Shown: one piece after another, positions 50,529 through 59,952 of the stretch
Position numbering within the stretch: position 1 is the first letter of the stretch
Layout of the letters: every line of letters starts with the position of its first letter
NCBI RefSeq assembly: GCF_000423645.1
Contig: NZ_AUIJ01000008.1
Location: 62,001-126,000 of the forward strand
Origin: Sediminimonas qiaohouensis DSM 21189
GTDB taxonomy: Bacteria > Pseudomonadota > Alphaproteobacteria > Rhodobacterales > Rhodobacteraceae
Direction of reading: 5' to 3'
DNA: 64,000 nt
The notes under the pieces: generated by a model
Databases searched by the model: none
Seen by the model: the letters and a program-made list of their open reading frames with translations, nothing else
Told to the model about the DNA's origin: nothing
Made by a program: the position numbers and the translations under genes

Positions 50529-52910
50529 TCAGTCTCCTTTGAGGACCTCGGGATTGCGCAGCCAAACGTCGCGCTGTGCAAAGGGGATTTCGATGCCTTC
50601 CTCGGCGAACCGGGCCGCGATCTGGTGGTTCATTTCTGAGTGCACGTTCATCACCCAGTTCACATCGCGCAAGATCGCCCGGATCTCGAAATTCAGCGCA
50701 TCCGCCCCAAAGCCCCGGAACAGGACGTATGGCGGCGGGTTCAGCGCGACCATCGGGTGCGCCTTGCCGATCTCAAGCAAGATCTCCTCGACCTTGTGCG
50801 TATCGCTGCCATAGGCCACGCCCACGGGCACGATTACCCGGCCGACCGTATTGCCACGGGTGTAGTTGGTGACCGTTCCGCTGATCAGGTCCGCGTTCGG
50901 CACGATGACATCGGTGCGATCGAACGTCTCGATCCGGGTCGAGCGGACCGAGATCGATTTGACATAGCCGTGCTGCCCTCCCACCTCGATCCAGTCGCCT
51001 TCGGAAATCGGCCGTTCGATCAGCAGGATGATCCCCGAGACGAAGTTCGACACGATATTCTGAAGGCCGAAACCGATACCAACCGACAGCGCCCCGGCCA
51101 CGATCGCCAGCGACGACAGATCGATCCCCGCGGCCGTGATCGCGATCACGGCGGCCAGGAATATGCCAACATAGCCCATGCCGGCGACGATGGCGTTCTG
51201 CCCGCCCTGGTCTATCTTGGTCTTCGGCAGGACAGAGCCCCGCAACGCCCCCTGCATCATCCGCGTCAACACGTAGCCCATGGCAAACACCAGGGCGAAT
51301 GTCAGGAAATCAGTAGGCGAAATGCGCGTATCGCCAATCACGAACCCTTCGCGGAATTGCGTCCATATCTCCAACAGCGAAGTCAGCCGCGCGCCCCAGA
51401 CAAGCGCAACAACAGGCAGCGCCGCCAGCGTCAGGATGAACCCCACGATCACCGGCAGCAGGGCCTCGCCCGCGCCATCGTCGGTTTTCATCACCAGCGA
51501 ATAAAGGTCAGTCACCAGCTGTTGCAGGATCAGCACCGCACCAAACAGGGCCAGGGTCAGGATCGAAGGATAAATCAGGGCAGTGGCCGCCGCGCCATAC
51601 CCGGTCGCCGCCATCAGCGGCGCCGCATAGGCCACCAGGATCCCCAGCCGCGACAGCACCGAAATGATGCGCAGGCGGTAATTTTGCTCGATAGCGGTTT
51701 CCGAGGCCTCGGTATCCTCGCCGAACACCTCGCTGATCCCCAGCCGCAGGCCATGCGTCAGCCGGTATAGCAGCAGCGCGGACACAACAATGACAGGAAA
51801 CCCCGCAACAGCGTCGGTTTCGGGGGTGAAATCGACGGCCTCCCCCACGCGTTCGATCACGTCCTGCACCACCAGCAGAACCGACAGCGCCTCGATGTTG
51901 AAGCGGATCCCCGCCCGGTATCCCTCGCCGATATTGACCGCGGCCTGCTTGTCCCCTTCGGGAAACAGCCGCCCGGCCAGCCACCACCCGATCAACAGCG
52001 TCGCACCCCAGCGTGACAGCCCGTCAACGATGACAGTGCTCCGCAACCCGATCAGGCCTGATGAGAACAGCGCCTCTTCCAGAACCACGATCCCCAGCAG
52101 CGGCAACACCACCTGCCCCAGAGAGATCAGGAATTCCCACACGCCACGCCCACGGTGCAGCTGGCGATGCGCCCGCTCGCCGATGCGCTTGGCCCAGGCC
52201 CGCCCCCGCAGCAGCAGCACGATCCCCACCAGCGCCAGCACCAGCGTCTTGGGTAGCTCGGATTTGACCGCGTCGCGCTGCACGGTGTTGCCCCATCCAT
52301 TGGCCACTTCGCGGATCACCGCGCCCGACGCGCCCGACACCTGGGTCAGGGCGCCGGGCCAATGCACGGGGTTGAGCGGCGATGGCCCGCGCGACAGCAA
52401 TTCGCGCGACTGGCGGTCGCGAATGATCCTGTCGATCTCGGACACCAGGCCATTGGCCCGCGCATAGGCTTCTTCGGCGGCGACAACCGGCGCGCGCAGT
52501 TTCTCAAGCTGCGCGTTCAGCTCCTTGCGGCGCTCGGCGATCTCGGCGGGTTCGCTTTCGCCCTCCCCCGGCGCGGGGCCAAGTGCATCGATCTGCTGCT
52601 TGATCGTATCAATGCGCGCCTTGTTGGCGTTCTGCGCATCCAAGAACACCTGCCGCCAATCGGCGATCTGTGCGCGCAGCGCCTCGAACGCCACGTTCGA
52701 GGCACGGCCCGCCTGTATCGCCTCTTCGGCGCGGTTGGCCGTTCGCGACCATTCCTCGTAATCGGGGCGCTGCTGGTCGGCCGCGCTGTTGGCTTCGGGC
52801 GGTGGCTGCAGCGGTTGTTGCGCAAGCGCAGGACCGGCCACCAACGCCAGCAACAGCCCGACCAGCGCCAGCGCGTGCCGCACCGCCCGGAAGGCCGCGG
52901 CGGGGCTCAT
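50529..52910 (-). CDS. Large MscS-type mechanosensitive channel with DUF3772 domain
   Basis: 793 residues from ATG 52910, which overlaps the cysK stop as TGATG. A signal peptide (LALVGLLLALVAGPALAQ) leads to a periplasmic helical DUF3772 region (about 40-190), about eleven membrane helices (about 230-620), then the MscS pore and beta domain (SVGIGFGLQNIVSNFVSGIILLIERPISEGDWIEVGG near 610-650). It releases solutes on osmotic downshock. Other open sequence upstream of the ATG lies inside cysK and is discounted. Operon position suggests co-expression with the tellurite/cysteine genes. Confidence 0.92.
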   Translation of the reverse strand: MSPAAAFRAVRHALALVGLLLALVAGPALAQQPLQPPPEANSAADQQRPDYEEWSRTANRAEEAIQAGRASNVAFEALRAQIADWRQVFLDAQNANKARIDTIKQQIDALGPAPGEGESEPAEIAERRKELNAQLEKLRAPVVAAEEAYARANGLVSEIDRIIRDRQSRELLSRGPSPLNPVHWPGALTQVSGASGAVIREVANGWGNTVQRDAVKSELPKTLVLALVGIVLLLRGRAWAKRIGERAHRQLHRGRGVWEFLISLGQVVLPLLGIVVLEEALFSSGLIGLRSTVIVDGLSRWGATLLIGWWLAGRLFPEGDKQAAVNIGEGYRAGIRFNIEALSVLLVVQDVIERVGEAVDFTPETDAVAGFPVIVVSALLLYRLTHGLRLGISEVFGEDTEASETAIEQNYRLRIISVLSRLGILVAYAAPLMAATGYGAAATALIYPSILTLALFGAVLILQQLVTDLYSLVMKTDDGAGEALLPVIVGFILTLAALPVVALVWGARLTSLLEIWTQFREGFVIGDTRISPTDFLTFALVFAMGYVLTRMMQGALRGSVLPKTKIDQGGQNAIVAGMGYVGIFLAAVIAITAAGIDLSSLAIVAGALSVGIGFGLQNIVSNFVSGIILLIERPISEGDWIEVGGQHGYVKSISVRSTRIETFDRTDVIVPNADLISGTVTNYTRGNTVGRVIVPVGVAYGSDTHKVEEILLEIGKAHPMVALNPPPYVLFRGFGADALNFEIRAILRDVNWVMNVHSEMNHQIAARFAEEGIEIPFAQRDVWLRNPEVLKGD

Positions 52911-53944
52911 CAGGCGTCCTCGAACACGGTCGGCAGTGCCGGTGCGTCCCGGTCCAGCCAATCGGGAACGGGCAGTTCCTTTTCGCGCAGGAACGCCGGG
53001 TTGAACAGCTTGGACTGATAGCGCGTGCCGTAATCGCATAGCACCGTCACGATGGTATGCCCCGGCCCCATGTCCCGCGCCATGCGGATCGCGCCCGCGA
53101 CGTTGATCCCGGTCGATCCGCCCATGCAAAGCCCCTCTTCGGTCAGCAGGTCAAAGACCACCGGCAGGGCCTCTTCGTCGGGGACCTGGTAGGCGAAATC
53201 GGGCGTGAACCCCTCGAGGTTGGCGGTCACCCGCCCCTGCCCGATGCCTTCGGTGATCGAGCTGCCCTCGGACTTGAATTCGCCCGTGGTGTAATAGCTA
53301 TAAAGCGCGGCCCCCATCGGGTCGGCCAGGCCGATCTTGACGCCCTTGGGCTGCAACGCCTGCGCCACACCGGCCAGCGTGCCACCCGACCCGACGGCGC
53401 AGATGAACCCGTCGACATGTCCATCCGTCTGCTGCCATATCTCGGGGCCGGTGGTTTCCACATGGGCCTGCCGGTTGGCCACGTTGTCAAACTGGTTGGC
53501 CCAGATCACGCCCTTCGGCTCGGACTCGGCCAGTTTCTCGGCCAGGCGCCCGGAATACCGGACGTAGTTGTTGGGGTTTTTGTAGGGCGCGGCGGGCACC
53601 TCGACCAACTCAGCCCCAGCCAGCCGGATCATGTCCTTCTTTTCCTGGCTCTGGGTTTCGGGAATCACGATCACCGTGCGAAACCCCATCGAAGAGCCAA
53701 CCAGCGCCAGGCCGATCCCGGTATTGCCGGCGGTTCCCTCGACGATGGTGCCGCCTTGCCGCAGCACGCCCCGCTCAATCGCGTCGCGGATGATATACAG
53801 CGCCGCACGGTCCTTGACCGATTGGCCGGGATTGAGGAACTCGGCCTTGCCCAGAATCTCGCAGCCCGTCGCCACGCTCGCCTTGTTGAGCCGGATAAGC
53901 GGTGTGTGTCCTATGGCCTCGGCCAGATTGCCAGCGATGCGCAT
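52910..53944 (-). CDS. cysK: Cysteine synthase (O-acetylserine sulfhydrylase)
   Basis: 344-residue PLP enzyme making cysteine from O-acetylserine and sulfide. The PLP lysine lies in NPGQSVKDRAALYI near 43, the substrate loop is TIVEGTAGNTGIGLA near 70, and the phosphate-binding glycine loop is AVGSGGTLAG near 190. A C-terminal tail of about 40 residues beyond the core is somewhat long. In Rhodobacter sphaeroides cysK is linked to trgAB and contributes to tellurite resistance; the same linkage is seen here, 54 bases after trgB. Confidence 0.93.
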   Translation of the reverse strand: MRIAGNLAEAIGHTPLIRLNKASVATGCEILGKAEFLNPGQSVKDRAALYIIRDAIERGVLRQGGTIVEGTAGNTGIGLALVGSSMGFRTVIVIPETQSQEKKDMIRLAGAELVEVPAAPYKNPNNYVRYSGRLAEKLAESEPKGVIWANQFDNVANRQAHVETTGPEIWQQTDGHVDGFICAVGSGGTLAGVAQALQPKGVKIGLADPMGAALYSYYTTGEFKSEGSSITEGIGQGRVTANLEGFTPDFAYQVPDEEALPVVFDLLTEEGLCMGGSTGINVAGAIRMARDMGPGHTIVTVLCDYGTRYQSKLFNPAFLREKELPVPDWLDRDAPALPTVFEDA

Positions 53945-53998
53945 GTCGCGTCCCCCAATGATGTTCTTATTCAGGTTTAGGCGTCGTGCCGGGCGAAC

Positions 53999-55126
53999 TC
54001 AAGACGCTGCGCGCAAGCGGTCGCGATGCCGCGCCAGCCAATGCGCGCACAGGACCAGCGGCGCCACCTTCAATTCCCGACCATCGGCCATGTCGATGAA
54101 CCGCTGCGCAGGCAGGACATGGGTGCGGATATCCTCGGTCTCGCTGTCCAGCCCGCCAAGGCCCGCCGCGGCGCCGCCCAGATCGGCCAGCGCAACGAAA
54201 ATGTGATAGAACTCCGACGAGGTGCCCGGCGTCGGATAGCCCCGGCAGACCACCTCGAGCTTATCGAGGTTCAGGCCCGCCTCCTCCTGCGCCTCGCGGC
54301 GGGCGGCCGCCTCGGGGGTTTCGCCCGCATCGACACGGCCCGCGACCGGCTCAAGCGTCCAGGGCGCGCAATCGCCGTGGGCATAGGGCCCCACGCGAAA
54401 CTGCTCCAGCAGCAGCACCTGGTCGCGCACCGGATCGTAGGGCAGCACCAGCGACGCGTCGGTCGGTGCAAAGATCGCCCGCTTGACCACCGGGCTGTGG
54501 CCGCCGTCGAATTGCTTGAACGACAGGTGATATTCCTCGACCGCGAAGAAATCCGCATAGGGCCGCTCCAGCGCCTTGAGCTTCACATCGGCGCGGCGCA
54601 TGCCGCTGAACGAGGCGGGCGCGCTGTTGGCTTGCGCGGCGATGAAGCTGGCGGCGCGGCCCTGTATCATCGGGTACATATGCGCCACCTGCGCGGCGCT
54701 GCGATGCCCGTAATAGCCCATGACCTCGGCCGCGGCGCGGGTGTTGATCGCGGCCCAACGCGCCGCCCATGCCTCAAGGTCGAACGCATCGCCGGGCTGC
54801 CACTGCCCCTCGGGCGGGAACCATGCGCGTGCCTCGCACGGCGCGCCGCCCCGGGTCACCGTGACCGGCGAGAGGGTATAGCCAAACCCCTCCTCGTAAT
54901 AGGACAGCCGCGCGACATCCTGCGCCCCCAATCCCGATAGCAACAGCCCCTCGGCCCGCTGCCCCGGCGCCGCGCGCAGCAGTGGAAACGCCTGGCCCCT
55001 TGCCCAAACGGTTTCGAATTCAGGCAGGTGCGCCGCCTCAATGTCGGCCGCATCCACCGCCCGGCCCAGCAGGGTTTCAAGAAGCGGCACGTGCCGCAGC
55101 GTTCCGAACACGAAAACCATCATCAC
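53999..55126 (-). CDS. trgB: TrgB-like fusion of a gamma-glutamylcyclotransferase-type domain and a Nudix hydrolase
   Basis: 375 residues in two domains. Residues 1-110 are an AIG2/GGCT-like fold (MVFVFGTLRHVPLLE and YYEEGFGYTLSPV). Residues 180-370 are a Nudix hydrolase of the ADP-ribose pyrophosphatase type, with the Nudix box GRVDAGETPEAAARREAQEEAGL (GX5EX7REUXEEXGU) near 265. The order trgA-trgB-cysK identifies it as TrgB-like. It overlaps trgA by four bases. Probable role: hydrolysis of a nucleoside diphosphate derivative during redox or tellurite stress; the role of the first domain is unclear. Confidence 0.9.
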   Translation of the reverse strand: MMMVFVFGTLRHVPLLETLLGRAVDAADIEAAHLPEFETVWARGQAFPLLRAAPGQRAEGLLLSGLGAQDVARLSYYEEGFGYTLSPVTVTRGGAPCEARAWFPPEGQWQPGDAFDLEAWAARWAAINTRAAAEVMGYYGHRSAAQVAHMYPMIQGRAASFIAAQANSAPASFSGMRRADVKLKALERPYADFFAVEEYHLSFKQFDGGHSPVVKRAIFAPTDASLVLPYDPVRDQVLLLEQFRVGPYAHGDCAPWTLEPVAGRVDAGETPEAAARREAQEEAGLNLDKLEVVCRGYPTPGTSSEFYHIFVALADLGGAAAGLGGLDSETEDIRTHVLPAQRFIDMADGRELKVAPLVLCAHWLARHRDRLRAAS

Positions 55127-55566
55127 CGCCAGCGCCGATGCGCCAGCTCCGCGGCAACCCCCGCAACGACGCCGCCCGCCAGCAACGTCGCCGCGATATG
55201 CGGCGTCAGCACAAGCTGCACATGCTCGACGGCGATGCGCACCATGTCCTCAAGCCCCTCCACCGGCCCTCGATAGCGGCTGCGCAGCGCCACGCGCACC
55301 ATGTCGTACCCGGCCTGCAGAATGATCGCCCAGAACACCATCGCCCCCATACCCGTCAGCCCGGTGCCCACCGCAACGCCGATGCCACGCCCCAAGCGTC
55401 GGCCAATCGTGACCCAGCCGCACAGCACGCCCAGACCCGCGTTGACCCAAGTGAAATACCCGAAATTCGTGCCCTCCGGCAGCAGCGGCTTGATCATCTC
55501 CGATACCGCCACGGCCAGCAGGGCCAGCAACAGGGCAGCAACGAGGCGGGCGGCAGTTGGCATCAA
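55123..55566 (-). CDS. trgA: TrgA family membrane protein
   Basis: 147 residues with four hydrophobic helices (about 5-22, 35-55, 65-88, 120-140). The arrangement and the segment EGTNFGYFTWVNAGLGVLCGW fit TrgA, a Rhodobacterales membrane protein required with TrgB for high-level tellurite resistance. It overlaps both neighbours by four bases, so it is tightly coupled to the cyclopropane-synthase-like gene and trgB. The biochemical role is not known. Confidence 0.88.
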   Translation of the reverse strand: MMPTAARLVAALLLALLAVAVSEMIKPLLPEGTNFGYFTWVNAGLGVLCGWVTIGRRLGRGIGVAVGTGLTGMGAMVFWAIILQAGYDMVRVALRSRYRGPVEGLEDMVRIAVEHVQLVLTPHIAATLLAGGVVAGVAAELAHRRWR

Positions 55567-56771
55567 TCGGGCCTTGCGATGGTAATCTGGGTTACATCGC
55601 AGTTACCGCTATGAAACGTCGCCGCGCAAGAGGTCAGGTAGAAATTCCACATTCGGCGGAACCGCTCGTCAAAGCCCATGTCGGCGATCCGCTCCCATTG
55701 ATCGTTGAACGTGGCGTGCCAGCGCCTGAGCGTCTGGCTGTAGCTTTCGCCGAATTCCACCGAATGGGCAAAGCGTAGTCCCGCGTTCTCAACCTGCTGC
55801 AACAGCGCCGAACGCGCCGGAAGCATACCGCCGGGAAAGATGTATTTTTGTATGAAATCAACACCTTTGCGGTAAGTCTCCCACCGCTTTTCCTGCACTG
55901 TAATGATCTGGAGCGTGGCGCGCGCGCCGGGGCGCAGCCGCTCGCGCAGCGTGTCGAAATAGGTTGGCCAGTATTTCTCGCCCACCGCCTCGAACATCTC
56001 GATGCTGGCGATCCCGTCATAGCTGCCGCGCTCGTCGCGGTAGTCCTGTAGCTTGAACGTCACCTGCCCCGACAGCCCCGCCTTGGCGATGCGCGACACC
56101 GCGTAATCGTATTGCTCGCGGCTGATAGTCAGGCCGGTCACCTTCAGCCCCCGCTCGCGCGCGGCGTATTCCGCGAAACCACCCCAGCCGCAGCCGATTT
56201 CCAGCACATGATCGCCCGCCTGTGCGCCCATCTGATCGACCATCGATGCATATTTCGCCTCTTGCGCGCGATCGAGACTTTCCTGCCCCGTCTCGAACAG
56301 GGCGCTGGAATAGGTCATCGTGTCGTCCAGCCACAACTTGTAGAACTCGTTGCCCAGATCGTAGTGATAGCTGATATTGCGCCGCGCCTGCCGCTTGTTA
56401 TTGGAGCGCAACCAATGGCGCATCCGCTCGAACGCCCGCACCAGCCCCTGGCCGGGGAACCCGTCATAGATGTCGTCGTTGTCGGCATGAACCAGGTCCA
56501 TGAACGCCTGCAGGTCCGGCGTGGACCACCACCCGTCCACGTACCCTTCGCAAAATCCCAGGTCCCCCTCGCGCACCAGCCGGGCAAAGATATCTGGGTT
56601 ATGCACGTGCAACTCGGCCACCGGGCCGGGATTGCGCCCCTCGGCCCTGAAGGTGCGGCCATCGGGCAGCACGATGTCCAGCCGCCCGTTTTCCATACCG
56701 CTGGCCATGTCAAACACGGCGGAAAAATAGCGTGGCAGCCCCTTTTGCTGCCGTGTCGTGGTCAGGATCAT
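55563..56771 (-). CDS. Cyclopropane-fatty-acyl-phospholipid synthase family methyltransferase
   Basis: About 402 residues from ATG 56771, chosen for the AAGGGAG site at good spacing; two earlier in-frame Mets are possible. The SAM-binding motif VLEIGCGWGGFAEYAARERG lies near 185, followed by the CFA core ISREQYDYAVSRI and ASIEMFEAVGEKYWPTYFDTL. The enzyme uses S-adenosylmethionine to modify unsaturated membrane lipids, often under acid or oxidative stress. It heads the run trgA-trgB-cysK-mscS-alaX, which together suggests an envelope and redox stress unit. Confidence 0.92.
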   Translation of the reverse strand: MILTTTRQQKGLPRYFSAVFDMASGMENGRLDIVLPDGRTFRAEGRNPGPVAELHVHNPDIFARLVREGDLGFCEGYVDGWWSTPDLQAFMDLVHADNDDIYDGFPGQGLVRAFERMRHWLRSNNKRQARRNISYHYDLGNEFYKLWLDDTMTYSSALFETGQESLDRAQEAKYASMVDQMGAQAGDHVLEIGCGWGGFAEYAARERGLKVTGLTISREQYDYAVSRIAKAGLSGQVTFKLQDYRDERGSYDGIASIEMFEAVGEKYWPTYFDTLRERLRPGARATLQIITVQEKRWETYRKGVDFIQKYIFPGGMLPARSALLQQVENAGLRFAHSVEFGESYSQTLRRWHATFNDQWERIADMGFDERFRRMWNFYLTSCAATFHSGNCDVTQITIARPD

Positions 56772-56850
56772 CCGCATACTCCCTTCAGCGGCTAAGGGCA
56801 GGCTAGGCCAAAACACCGTGCCCTGGCAATTCTATGTTGTTCGCGACGCA

Positions 56851-58275
56851 TCAAAAGGCGCAGTGCTCGTAAGCGGCCAGCGCGCGGCGGCGCCCCTCGG
56901 CGGGGGTGACGACGGGATCGGGATAGGCATCGCCGGGCGACAGGGCCCAGCGGCGCGGGACCGCGTCGAAATAGGCCAGCGCGGTTTCAGGCGGGTCCGC
57001 CTGCCCCTCGGCCACCCAGCGGCGGACATAGCGGCGATCGGGGTCGAAGCGGTCCAACTGCGTAGCCGGGTTGAACACCCGGAAATAGGGCGCGGCATCG
57101 GGACCCGACCCCGCCGCCCATTGCCACCCCATCGCGTTCGACGCGGGGTCCCAATCGACGAGGCAATCGTCGAACCATTCCTGGCCGATGCGCCAATGCG
57201 TCATCAGGTGCTTGGTCAGGTAGGAGGCGACGATCATCCGACCCCGGTTGTGCATGCGCCCGGTCACGTACATCTCGCGCATCGCGGCATCGACCATCGG
57301 CACGCCCGTTCGCCCCTGCTGCCACGCCCGCACATGGGGGTGGGCGGCATTGCAGGTCCATGGAAACGCGTCCCACCCGCGATGCCAGTTGCGGTTCAGG
57401 ATCTCCGGCGTGTGGTACATCAGGTGATAGGCGAACTCGCGCCAGACCAGCTCGCGCAGGAACGCCTCGGCGCCGGGTTTGCCTTGCTGGCGCGCATGTT
57501 GGCCGGCGTGCCAGCACTGCCGCGGGCTGATCTCGCCAAGGCTCAGGTACTCCGACAGGCCCGAGGTGCCGTCCTGCGCCAGCATATCGCGCATCTCGCC
57601 GTAGCGGCCCACGATCTCGGCCATGAAATGATGCAGCCGCGCCTGCGCCGCGCGTTCGCCCGCTGGGCGCGCATAGGCCTCCAGCACCGCCGCGCCGCGA
57701 TCCATCGCGGCCCCCAGCGCCCAGTCATCCAACCGATCGCTGCGCGGCCAGGTATCCGGCGCGGGCACCCGCCCCGGCGCGGCAAGGGGGCTATCCACGT
57801 CGCGGGTGCGCACCGCCTTCCACATCGGCGTGAACACCTTGTAAAACCCGCCCGCCTTGGTCTCGACGCTCCACGGCTCGAACATCAGGTGTCCCTCGTA
57901 TAAGCGCGCCTCGATCCCCTCCGCGCGCAGGGCCGACTTGACTGCGCTGTCGCGCGTGCGCGCCTCGGGGTCATAGAGCCGCGTCCAGTAGACCGCGCCC
58001 GCCCCGGTTTCGCGGATCACCTCGCGCAGAACGTCCAGCGCCGCACCGCGCCGCAGGATCAGACGGCTGCCCAACTCGCGCAGGGCCGCATCCAGCGCCG
58101 CAAGCCCCCGGTTGAGCCGCCACACGGGCGCCGCGCCCAGGCCCGAGGTCGCATCATCATGGACATACACCGCGATCACCGGCCCGCCGCGCGCGATGGC
58201 GGCGCTCAGGGCCGGATGATCCGACAGCCGCAGGTCGCGGCGATACCACAAAATCGTCGGGCTGTTGTCTGGCAC
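56851..58275 (-). CDS. phrB: Deoxyribodipyrimidine photolyase (class I CPD)
   Basis: 474 residues. The N-terminal antenna-cofactor domain (ILWYRRDLRLSDHPALSAAI) is followed by the FAD-binding helical domain with GRTGVPMVDAAMREM near 325, MHNRGRMIVASYLTKHL near 345 and the class I signature NAMGWQWAAGSGPDAAPYFRVFNP near 395. It repairs UV pyrimidine dimers with blue light. A 79-bp gap separates it from the downstream cyclopropane-synthase-like gene. Confidence 0.95.
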   Translation of the reverse strand: MPDNSPTILWYRRDLRLSDHPALSAAIARGGPVIAVYVHDDATSGLGAAPVWRLNRGLAALDAALRELGSRLILRRGAALDVLREVIRETGAGAVYWTRLYDPEARTRDSAVKSALRAEGIEARLYEGHLMFEPWSVETKAGGFYKVFTPMWKAVRTRDVDSPLAAPGRVPAPDTWPRSDRLDDWALGAAMDRGAAVLEAYARPAGERAAQARLHHFMAEIVGRYGEMRDMLAQDGTSGLSEYLSLGEISPRQCWHAGQHARQQGKPGAEAFLRELVWREFAYHLMYHTPEILNRNWHRGWDAFPWTCNAAHPHVRAWQQGRTGVPMVDAAMREMYVTGRMHNRGRMIVASYLTKHLMTHWRIGQEWFDDCLVDWDPASNAMGWQWAAGSGPDAAPYFRVFNPATQLDRFDPDRRYVRRWVAEGQADPPETALAYFDAVPRRWALSPGDAYPDPVVTPAEGRRRALAAYEHCAF

Positions 58276-58340
58276 GCTATCCTCAACTTGTCATGACGTG
58301 GAAAGGATACGCAGCGGCGCGGATGCCGGATCACTCGGCC

Positions 58341-59564
58341 CTAGAGGGTTTTCTCCAATGCCCCCAACAGCCTGTCGATCTCGGCCTTGCTGGTATAATG
58401 CACAAAGCTCAGGCGCAAAGCGCCACGCTCCGGGTCGACGCCCATCGCCTGCAGCGCGCGGCGTGCGTAGAAATCGCCGCCCCCCGCCATGATGCCATGC
58501 GGGGCCAGTTCCCTGGCGACCTCAAGCGCCGGACGCCCGACATCCACCGCCACCGTCGGCGCCCGCCCCTGCGCGCTGCGCGGGCCCAAGAGGCGCACCG
58601 TGTTGCGCGCCGCCAGCCAGTCCAGCAGCGGCTGCAGCAGTTCGGTCTCGTGGGCGCGCATCATCGTATGGACCCCGCCGGCCCGCGCCGCCGCATCGCC
58701 GGTGATCCCGTGGTGATCCGCCAACGCGTCGAAATAATCCGCCATCCCGGCGCTGGCGGCCACCTGCGCATGGTCCGGTCCGGCCGGCGTGAACCGCTTG
58801 TAAAGGGTATCGGCGTTGAAGAAATGCGCCTGGTTGGGCAGCATCTCGCCCAGGGTCTTGCGCATCACCATCAGGCCCTGGTGCGGCCCGTAGGTCTTGT
58901 AGGCCGAGAACAGGTAGATATCCGCCCCCATTTCCCCCACGTTGGGCAGGCCATGCGGGGCATACGACACCCCGTCGACGCAAACGAACGCGCCCGCCGC
59001 GTGGGCGGTGGCGGTGATCTCGACCACCGGGTTCACCTCGCCCACCACGTTCGAGCAATGCGGGAAGCAAACCAGCCGCACGTTTTCATCCAGCAGCTCG
59101 GCCAGGTCCTCGGGGTTCAGGTGCCCGGTCTCGGGATCGATCGCCCATTCGCGGATCTCGATCCCCTCATCGGCCAGGCGCCGCCACGGGCCGGTATTGG
59201 CCTCGTGGTCCTGGTTGGTAACCACGATCGCCTCGCCTGGCGACATCCACTGGCGGAACGCCTGGGCCAGAACATAGGCGTTCTGCGTCGTTGACGGGCC
59301 GAACGACAACTCGTCGGTCTTCACACCCAGCATCGCCGCCAGCCGCGCGCGCGCCTCGTCCATCTCCTCGCCGGCAAGCCGGCTGGCCTCGTAGGGGCCG
59401 TAGGGCTGCACCTTGCGGCTGCGGTAGAACCGGGTCAACCGGTCGATCACCGGCTGGCATGTGAAAGAACCGCCCGCGTTCTCGAAAAACGCCTGCCCCC
59501 GCAAGCTACTCTCAGCAAACGCGGGAAACTGCGCCCGCACGAAATCGGTGTCCAGTGTTGTCAT
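58341..59564 (-). CDS. Class V aminotransferase / cysteine-desulfurase-like protein
   Basis: 407-residue PLP enzyme from ATG 59564, which has an AGGGGAAG site; the frame is open 125 codons further, but that part has no family character. The PLP lysine lies in FSAYKTYGPHQGLMVMRK near 235. The N-terminal FFENAGGSFTCQPVIDRL and the lack of a clear catalytic Cys loop resemble the cysteine-desulfurase-like subgroup (TIGR01976 type) more than IscS/SufS. No Fe-S assembly genes are nearby, so its substrate is unclear. Confidence 0.85.
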   Translation of the reverse strand: MTTLDTDFVRAQFPAFAESSLRGQAFFENAGGSFTCQPVIDRLTRFYRSRKVQPYGPYEASRLAGEEMDEARARLAAMLGVKTDELSFGPSTTQNAYVLAQAFRQWMSPGEAIVVTNQDHEANTGPWRRLADEGIEIREWAIDPETGHLNPEDLAELLDENVRLVCFPHCSNVVGEVNPVVEITATAHAAGAFVCVDGVSYAPHGLPNVGEMGADIYLFSAYKTYGPHQGLMVMRKTLGEMLPNQAHFFNADTLYKRFTPAGPDHAQVAASAGMADYFDALADHHGITGDAAARAGGVHTMMRAHETELLQPLLDWLAARNTVRLLGPRSAQGRAPTVAVDVGRPALEVARELAPHGIMAGGGDFYARRALQAMGVDPERGALRLSFVHYTSKAEIDRLLGALEKTL

Positions 59565-59952
59565 CTCACTTCCCCTCGGATCAACTTTGCGCGCCACTGT
59601 TTCGGGGATCGGCGCACCCGTCAAGCAAGCCATTGCCGTGGAATGCAAAAGGGCTGAGGAACCGCGCATCGTTGGGGTGCAGATCGGCAAGCATGGCCTG
59701 TCGTCCTGCGCGGAATACAGGGCGAAGCCCGCCGCGCATCGCCGGGCCGCCCCCACCGGCACGGCGATTTGGCTGAAATAAAGTGCCCCGAACCAGCGGA
59801 GGATCGCCGCACCGCGGCCCGTCGATGCGCGGCTTCTCGACCGATCGGCCGACGTACGCTCAAAGCCATATGCGCCAACCTGCACCCTGACATGCAAAAG
59901 GCCCCGGCGACATGCCGGGGCCCCTGCCTTTTTCACCAATCCGCTGCGCGGG
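59565..59952. other. Intergenic region with terminator, no gene
   Basis: 388 bp between the BCCT stop and the aminotransferase start. It contains the strong terminator at 59900-59922. The rest presumably holds the aminotransferase promoter. Open frames here lack ribosome sites and family matches. Confidence 0.6.
59900..59922 (-). terminator. Rho-independent terminator after the BCCT gene
   Basis: A perfect 9-bp GC-rich stem (59900-59908 with 59914-59922), 5-base loop, followed by TTTT on the minus strand. It also has T-rich sequence on the plus side (CCTTTTTC), so it can work in both directions. Confidence 0.85.

Noticed and set aside
59567..59939. A 125-residue N-terminal extension of the class V aminotransferase
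   Set aside because: Composition is that of noncoding high-GC sequence; a ribosome site and the family start are at 59564.
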